This document shows, in pieces, positions 6,991 through 10,966 of a stretch of 10,966 nucleotides of DNA. Source of the DNA: Candidatus Omnitrophota bacterium (GTDB lineage Bacteria > Hinthialibacterota > Hinthialibacteria > Hinthialibacterales > JAKPRU01); assembly GCA_029557025.1 (NCBI GenBank), contig JAKPRU010000412.1, forward strand, positions 1 through 10,966. The letters are read 5' to 3'. The position numbers and the translations under genes are program-made. Position 1 is the stretch's first letter. Every line of letters starts with the position of its first letter. The notes under the pieces were generated by a model. That model had not been told where the DNA came from. It ran no database searches and saw only the letters and a list, made by a program, of their open reading frames with translations.

Positions 6991-6998
6991 CTGAACAA

Positions 6999-8288
6999 AT
7001 GATCCGAAGAGTCGAATTGCTCGGAATAACGATATCACGTAATTGGAGAAAAATGATAAAACGACGGCTTTATTCTGGGTTTTGTACGGCAGTGATGTTT
7101 CTGGTAGTGACGTTCTATGTCGGCGCGGAAGAACCATTTTATCGGGCCGAGGTGATCTTCCCCGGTGAAGACATCCATAACCACGGTTCGTGTATAGTCG
7201 AATGCCCGAATGGCGATCTTCTTGTCTGTTGGTTCCATGGAGGGGAGCGACAGACGGACAGCGCTTACGTCGAGGGCGCACGTTGGGTAAAGGAAACCGG
7301 GAAATGGAGCGAGCGCTTTCTCATGGCCGACACGCCCGGTTTCCCCGATACGAACTGCTGCATGATTATCGATCCGCAAGAGCGGCTGTGGCTGTTGTGG
7401 CCCACGATTCTAGCCAATACGTGGGAAAGCGCCTTGATGAAATACAAGGTTTCCAGTGACTACATGCGTCCGGAAGGTCCGCCCAAGTGGGATTACATGG
7501 AGGTACTTCATATCAAGCAGGGCGATGACTTCGAACAGAAAGTTCGGGTAAAAAGCGAGGAATATATCAAATCGTTAAATATGCCGCCGGATGAGCGCCT
7601 TACACGTTGGATTGACCGGAACTGCAAGCAGGCGGCGGATAAGCTTACGCGACGCCTCGGATGGTTCACACGCGGACATCCGTACATTCTGAACGGTCGG
7701 ACGATGCTGGTCGGGCTATATTCCGACGGGTTTTCCTTTTCATTAGTGGCGTTGACCGATGATTGGGGGAAGACATGGCGGTTCAGCGATCCCATTGTCG
7801 GCGCCGGGAATATCCAACCCACTTTCGCAAGGAAAAAGGACGGGACACTTGTCGCTTACATGCGCGATAACGGTCCACCGCCAAAACGAGTACATGTTTC
7901 CGAGTCGACAGATAACGGGATGACCTGGAGCACGGTACACGATCATCCTCTACTTCCGAATCCTGGATCGGGACTGGAGGTCGCGAATCTCAACGACGGC
8001 GACTGGATAGTCATTTACAACGATACGGAGGAGGGGCGACACAGCCTTGCGGTTTCCATTTCACAGGACGAAGGCAACACATTTCCATGGACTCGCCACT
8101 TGGAATATAAAGAACCGGATAAGGGCGGGAGTTTCAGCTACCCGTCGATTATTCAGGCCCGCGATGGAACAATCCATGCATCCTACACGTACAACAATAC
8201 CGGCCAACCTGATCCTCGGGAAAATGGCAAGACCATTAAACACGCGGCATTTAACAAGGCGTGGGTCATGGCGGGCGAACAGAAATAA
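6999..8288 (+). CDS. Secreted Asp-box beta-propeller protein, sialidase-like (BNR_2 type)
   Basis: The protein has 429 residues from the ATG at 6999, or 411 from 7053. Either start leaves a signal peptide: basic 'MIKRRLYS', hydrophobic 'GFCTAVMFLVVTFYVGA', cleavage near A43-E44. Three Asp boxes are visible: 'TDDWGKTW' (253-260), 'STDNGMTW' (303-310) and 'SQDEGNTF' (355-361). Other family marks are 'HNHGSCIVECPNGDLLVCWF' (60-79), 'GTLVAYMRDNG' (282-292), 'YPSIIQARDGTIHASYTYN' (381-399) and the C-terminal 'IKHAAFNKAWV' (413-423). A helical insert covers about 145-220. Many relatives are labelled exo-alpha-sialidase, but the same propeller fold includes polysaccharide lyases and a rhamnosidase family. 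The canonical (F/Y)RIP arginine motif is not obvious; the nearest is 'FYRAEVIFP' (47-55). Specificity is therefore open. It lies 115 bp after the hydrolase gene with no terminator and overlaps the ThuA gene, so operonic. Confidence 0.9.
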   Translation: MIRRVELLGITISRNWRKMIKRRLYSGFCTAVMFLVVTFYVGAEEPFYRAEVIFPGEDIHNHGSCIVECPNGDLLVCWFHGGERQTDSAYVEGARWVKETGKWSERFLMADTPGFPDTNCCMIIDPQERLWLLWPTILANTWESALMKYKVSSDYMRPEGPPKWDYMEVLHIKQGDDFEQKVRVKSEEYIKSLNMPPDERLTRWIDRNCKQAADKLTRRLGWFTRGHPYILNGRTMLVGLYSDGFSFSLVALTDDWGKTWRFSDPIVGAGNIQPTFARKKDGTLVAYMRDNGPPPKRVHVSESTDNGMTWSTVHDHPLLPNPGSGLEVANLNDGDWIVIYNDTEEGRHSLAVSISQDEGNTFPWTRHLEYKEPDKGGSFSYPSIIQARDGTIHASYTYNNTGQPDPRENGKTIKHAAFNKAWVMAGEQK

Positions 8289-9024
8289 CGGAACCGTTCT
8301 TGTCGCCTGTATTCTTCTGACGGGGTGCTTCGCAGCCACCGCGTTTGCTGCGCCCCTGAAAGTCTGTCTTGTGTCGGGGTCAGAGGAATACAAGTCCGAT
8401 GTCTCTCTTGCCGCGTTCAAGGAGTACTTGGAGAGGCATTTCGACATGGAATGTACGCTGCTTAAGGCGGTGGGGTTTAAGGAACTGCCAGGGCTGGAGG
8501 CCCTCGAGACATGCGACGTGGCCCTGTTTTTCACGCGACGATTACGAATTGACGGCCCGGACCTGGACAGGGTTAAACAATACTGCGAATCCGGCAAGCC
8601 GATTGTCGCCGTGCGAACCGCCAGTCATGGATTTCAGAACTGGCTGGAATTCGACAAGGAAATCCTGGGCGGGAATTACCGGGGGCATTTTCGCGAAGGT
8701 CCTGTGCAGAAGGCCGTTCCCACACCGGACGCGGAGAAGCACCCCGTGATGAACGGCATCGGGACGATCGAGTCGGAATATAGCCTTTACCGAACCGCAC
8801 CGGTCGCCTCGGATGTCACAGTCCTCATGAATGCCTCCATCCCAAATGAAGCATCCCAACCTGCCGTATGGGTGCGGGAATACCGTGAGGCACGGGTGTT
8901 TTATACCTCGCTCGGCGGACCGAAAGATTTCGAGAATCCGCAATTTCGAAGGTTGTTGACAAACGCACTGCACTGGGCTGCGGGAAAAGAACTCCAGGAA
9001 TGGAGGCCGCAGGGAGGCAAATGA
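8224..9024 (+). CDS. Exported ThuA-domain protein (trehalose-utilization family), possible lipoprotein
   Basis: The 266 residues are counted from the only in-frame ATG close to the signal sequence. That start overlaps the end of the propeller gene by 65 bp and has only a weak CGGGA site, so it is uncertain; the frame is open further left but lies wholly inside the upstream gene there. A basic region is followed by 'TVLVACILLTGCFAATAFA'. This contains a good lipobox (L-T-G-C, C35) and also a signal-peptidase I-type end (AFA-AP). The ThuA domain fills the rest: 'LKVCLVSGSEEYKSD' (45-59), 'CDVALFFTRRL' (97-107), 'GKPIVAVRTASHGF' (124-137), 'GGNYRGHF' (149-156), 'HPVMNGI' (173-179), 'SLYRTAP' (187-193) and 'ARVFYTSLGGPKDFENPQFRRLLTNALHWA' in part (223-252). 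The fold resembles class I glutamine amidotransferases. Rhizobial ThuA acts in a 3-keto-trehalose route; a related role here is inference. Confidence 0.9.
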   Translation: MARPLNTRHLTRRGSWRANRNNGTVLVACILLTGCFAATAFAAPLKVCLVSGSEEYKSDVSLAAFKEYLERHFDMECTLLKAVGFKELPGLEALETCDVALFFTRRLRIDGPDLDRVKQYCESGKPIVAVRTASHGFQNWLEFDKEILGGNYRGHFREGPVQKAVPTPDAEKHPVMNGIGTIESEYSLYRTAPVASDVTVLMNASIPNEASQPAVWVREYREARVFYTSLGGPKDFENPQFRRLLTNALHWAAGKELQEWRPQGGK

Positions 9025-9073
9025 CATGCCCATGCGGGAGACGCCCATGACACGCATCCCACACCCAGAAGAA

Positions 9074-9149
9074 CCCCCACCCCGACCCTCCCCGTAAACA
9101 GGGAGGGAGAAGAGACCTCCCCCCGTTCACAGGGGGATTGAGGGGGGAA
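9074..9149. repeat. GC-rich REP/MITE-like palindromic element
   Basis: Two adjacent hairpins lie in a run of C-rich then G-rich sequence. The first is CCCTCCC (9086-9092) with GGGAGGG (9101-9107), loop 8 nt. The second is CCCCC (9120-9124) with GGGGG (9132-9136), loop 7 nt, followed by AGGGGGG. This layout matches a class of extragenic palindromes scattered in many bacterial genomes, often mistaken for Pro/Gly-rich ORFs. Copy number cannot be judged from one window. Confidence 0.6.
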
Positions 9150-9163
9150 CCTTTCAAGCACAC

Positions 9164-9192
9164 TGCCGATTCACCCGTGCGGTCTGTATAAT
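9164..9192 (+). promoter_or_regulatory. Weak candidate promoter for cstA
   Basis: A perfect TATAAT -10 hexamer (9187-9192) lies 17 bp from TGCCGA (9164-9169), a poor -35 match. It would give a leader of about 150 nt before the cstA ATG. A second -10-like TATGAT occurs at 9314-9319, nearer the gene, also without a good -35. Confidence 0.3.
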
Positions 9193-9346
9193 CCGGGAAT
9201 TCGGGTTATTCAAGGTCGAATCTGGCCCCATCCCAAACAGTCGAAATTGTTGTCTTTTCCCCGCTCAGGACAGGGGTCCGGAAGGCCGCATACGAGAAAC
9301 GGATACACGCAAGTATGATTTTACTCAATCGAGGTCAAACGAAGAG

Positions 9347-10966
9347 ATGAGTGTCCTGGCTTTTCTAGCGATTCCCATCGTTGCCTTCATCTTGGCAAGC
9401 AAATTGTATGCAAGATACATCGCGCTAGTTCTGGGCGAAGATCCGAATCATCCGACTCCGGCAGTAACAATCAACGATGGACGGGACTATGTTCCTACCA
9501 AACGATATGTAGTTTTTGCCCATCATTTTTCTGCGATCGCCGGAGCCGGACCGATTATCGGCCCCACCATGGCAGTACTCTATGGATTCTTGCCCGCATG
9601 GCTTTGGGTAGTTGTGGGAGGAATATTCATCGGCGCGGTACATGATTTCACAACGATGTTCGTCTGCCTCCGCGAAAAAGGGAAATCCATTGCCGAAGTG
9701 GCCCGAACTACACTCGGCAAGACAGGCTTTAATTTAATGATCTCATTTACAATCATGATGCTGTTGCTGATCTGCTCTTCATTTCTCAGTGCCACGGCCA
9801 TCTCGTTAACTTCTCTATGGCCGCTCAGCAAGCTCGGCATCGAAGGGACCGATACGATCCTGAAGACCGTTACATCCGATGGAGTCGTTTACGGACGAAT
9901 CGGGGGCATCGCCTCAACATCCGTAATTGTCATAACCTTGTGCGCCCCCCTTCTGGGTTGGCTGATTTACAGAAAGGGAATCAAGGCAATTTATGCGTAT
10001 TTGCTGGCCTCCGCCATCTGCATTGTGTCTATTTTACTCGGTATTGCCTATCCGGTTTCCTTGCAACCTTTTCATTGGATGATCATTATTTCCATTTATG
10101 TCCTCATCGCTTCCGGAACGCCGGTGTGGGTCATTCTTCAGCCGCGCGATTTTATCAATGTACAGATTTTGTATGGCGGAATTACTCTCCTGGTCGTTTC
10201 ATTATTATCGGCAGGACTCCGTGGCGTGACAATTTCCCTTCCGGAATTCAACCTTGCGGAAGGAGCACAGAGACTGGGCGTGGTCTGGCCGATGATGTTT
10301 ATTACGATCGCCTGCGGCGCGATATCGGGATTTCACTCGCTTGTCGCCGGCGGAACGACCTGCAAACAACTGAGCATTGAAACCGATGCGCGGAAAATCG
10401 GCTTTAATTCCATGCTTCTCGAATCGCTGCTTGCGGTTTGTGTACTTCTTGCTCTCGGTGTCGGACTGAGTCTTGCCGACTATCGATCGATTGTCTGGCC
10501 TTCCGACCCCTTGGCAAAATCCAATCCCATCTTAGGATTTTCCCTGGCGGCAGGCCATTTATTCAACAGGGGCCTGGGGATACCTATTTCCCTTGGAACG
10601 GTGTTCGGCATTTTACTGGTCGAAGGATTTGTCATTACCACACTCGATGCCGCGGTCCGGTTGAACCGATACCTGTTTCAAGAGTTGTGGGCCATCCTTT
10701 GTGAGAATCGAAACCGACTTCTCGCAAACTACTGGTTCAATTCGTTCCTGACGGTGTGTTGCATGTTTATCCTTGCGTATTCGAATGCCTTTTCCGTGCT
10801 CTGGCCGGTTTTCGGAGCGGCAAACCAACTTCTTGCCGCGCTGGCTTTATTCACTGTTTCCAGCTGGTTAGTAATCAAAGGCAGGAAATATGTTTTTGCC
10901 CTGTATCCGGCGCTTTTCATGCTCGTGACCACGATCACCGCAGTCGTCTTTCTGTTATTGGATCAT
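9347..10966 (+). CDS. cstA: CstA-family transporter (carbon starvation protein; peptide/pyruvate uptake), 3' end outside window
   Basis: 540 codons are visible and the frame is still open at the right edge. The start ATG has only a weak GAGG 12 nt upstream. The protein is hydrophobic throughout, with about a dozen membrane segments. Hallmarks are 'DGRDYVPTKRYVVFAHHFSA' (44-63), 'IAGAGPIIGPTMA' (64-76), 'GAVHDFTTMF' (96-105), 'REKGKSIAEVAR' (109-120), the C-terminal signature 'SGFHSLVAGGTTCKQL' (327-342), and 'FGAANQLLAALAL' near the visible end. These mark the CstA/BtsT family, inner-membrane proteins that take up peptides or pyruvate. E. coli CstA is about 700 residues; this one lacks its extra N-terminal helix and looks like the shorter form of roughly 550-600, so little is probably missing. 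It follows the ThuA gene by 322 bp and is likely transcribed separately. CstA and BtsT cannot be separated here. Confidence 0.94.
   Translation, partial: MSVLAFLAIPIVAFILASKLYARYIALVLGEDPNHPTPAVTINDGRDYVPTKRYVVFAHHFSAIAGAGPIIGPTMAVLYGFLPAWLWVVVGGIFIGAVHDFTTMFVCLREKGKSIAEVARTTLGKTGFNLMISFTIMMLLLICSSFLSATAISLTSLWPLSKLGIEGTDTILKTVTSDGVVYGRIGGIASTSVIVITLCAPLLGWLIYRKGIKAIYAYLLASAICIVSILLGIAYPVSLQPFHWMIIISIYVLIASGTPVWVILQPRDFINVQILYGGITLLVVSLLSAGLRGVTISLPEFNLAEGAQRLGVVWPMMFITIACGAISGFHSLVAGGTTCKQLSIETDARKIGFNSMLLESLLAVCVLLALGVGLSLADYRSIVWPSDPLAKSNPILGFSLAAGHLFNRGLGIPISLGTVFGILLVEGFVITTLDAAVRLNRYLFQELWAILCENRNRLLANYWFNSFLTVCCMFILAYSNAFSVLWPVFGAANQLLAALALFTVSSWLVIKGRKYVFALYPALFMLVTTITAVVFLLLDH

Larger units (their letters stand above)
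9025..9346. other. Intergenic region between ThuA and CstA genes
   Basis: This 322-bp region has no supported gene. It holds the GC-rich palindromic repeat (9074-9149), a perfect TATAAT (9187-9192) with a poor -35, and a CCCC/GGGG dyad (9259-9262 and 9273-9276). No ordinary U-tailed terminator was found after ThuA; the repeat may do that job. Confidence 0.65.

Noticed and set aside
8061..9163. Several minus-strand open frames over ThuA and the repeat
   Set aside because: They are antisense to the ThuA gene. The Pro/Gly-rich translations near 9060-9160 are typical false ORFs produced by GC-rich palindromic repeats.
1..10966. CRISPR arrays, tRNA or rRNA genes, insertion sequences, toxin-antitoxin or phage defence genes
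   Set aside because: No regularly spaced repeats, cloverleaf-like sequence, transposase motif, or defence-family motif was found on either strand by eye.

Overview
The window (about 53% G+C by eye) comes from a bacterium rich in exported carbohydrate-active proteins. DUF1080, ThuA and BNR/Asp-box propeller proteins, a Tat-exported isomerase-like protein and a stand-alone type II pseudopilin with the 'RAKVSRVQSD...DNNTYPP' pattern occur together mostly in Planctomycetes, Verrucomicrobia, Lentisphaerae, Hydrogenedentota and Sumerlaeota. I favour a member of that group, but this rests on family resemblance only. Most genes have a strong Shine-Dalgarno sequence (AAGGAG or AGGAGG).

Layout. Positions 2-697 (+) are the 3' part of an EamA/DMT-type transporter. 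It converges on the next gene, with a perfect 11-bp GC-rich hairpin between them that probably serves both strands. Two minus-strand genes follow: an exported DUF1080 (3-keto-disaccharide hydrolase family) protein at 793-1437 and a Tat-signal protein resembling the L-fucose/L-arabinose isomerase fold at 1667-3235. Further right is an independent minus-strand pseudopilin (3546-3908) with its own terminator. A 401-bp divergent region (3909-4309) holds a candidate promoter and a two-tier inverted repeat.

Three plus-strand genes lie close together and probably form an operon: a large exported glycoside-hydrolase-like protein with an alpha-glucuronidase-type N-terminus (4310-6883), a secreted Asp-box beta-propeller of the sialidase-like BNR_2 type (6999-8288), and an exported or lipoprotein ThuA-domain protein (8224-9024) that overlaps the propeller gene. 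After a 322-bp gap with a GC-rich palindromic repeat, a CstA-family transporter gene begins at 9347 and runs off the right edge.

Working model (inference): the five exported proteins on both sides of the pseudopilin form a small outside-the-cytoplasm saccharide-processing set, possibly for uronate- or deoxysugar-containing glycans. DUF1080 and ThuA both point to 3-keto-sugar chemistry. EamA and CstA are the flanking inner-membrane transporters. No CRISPR array, tRNA, rRNA, transposase or prophage gene was seen.
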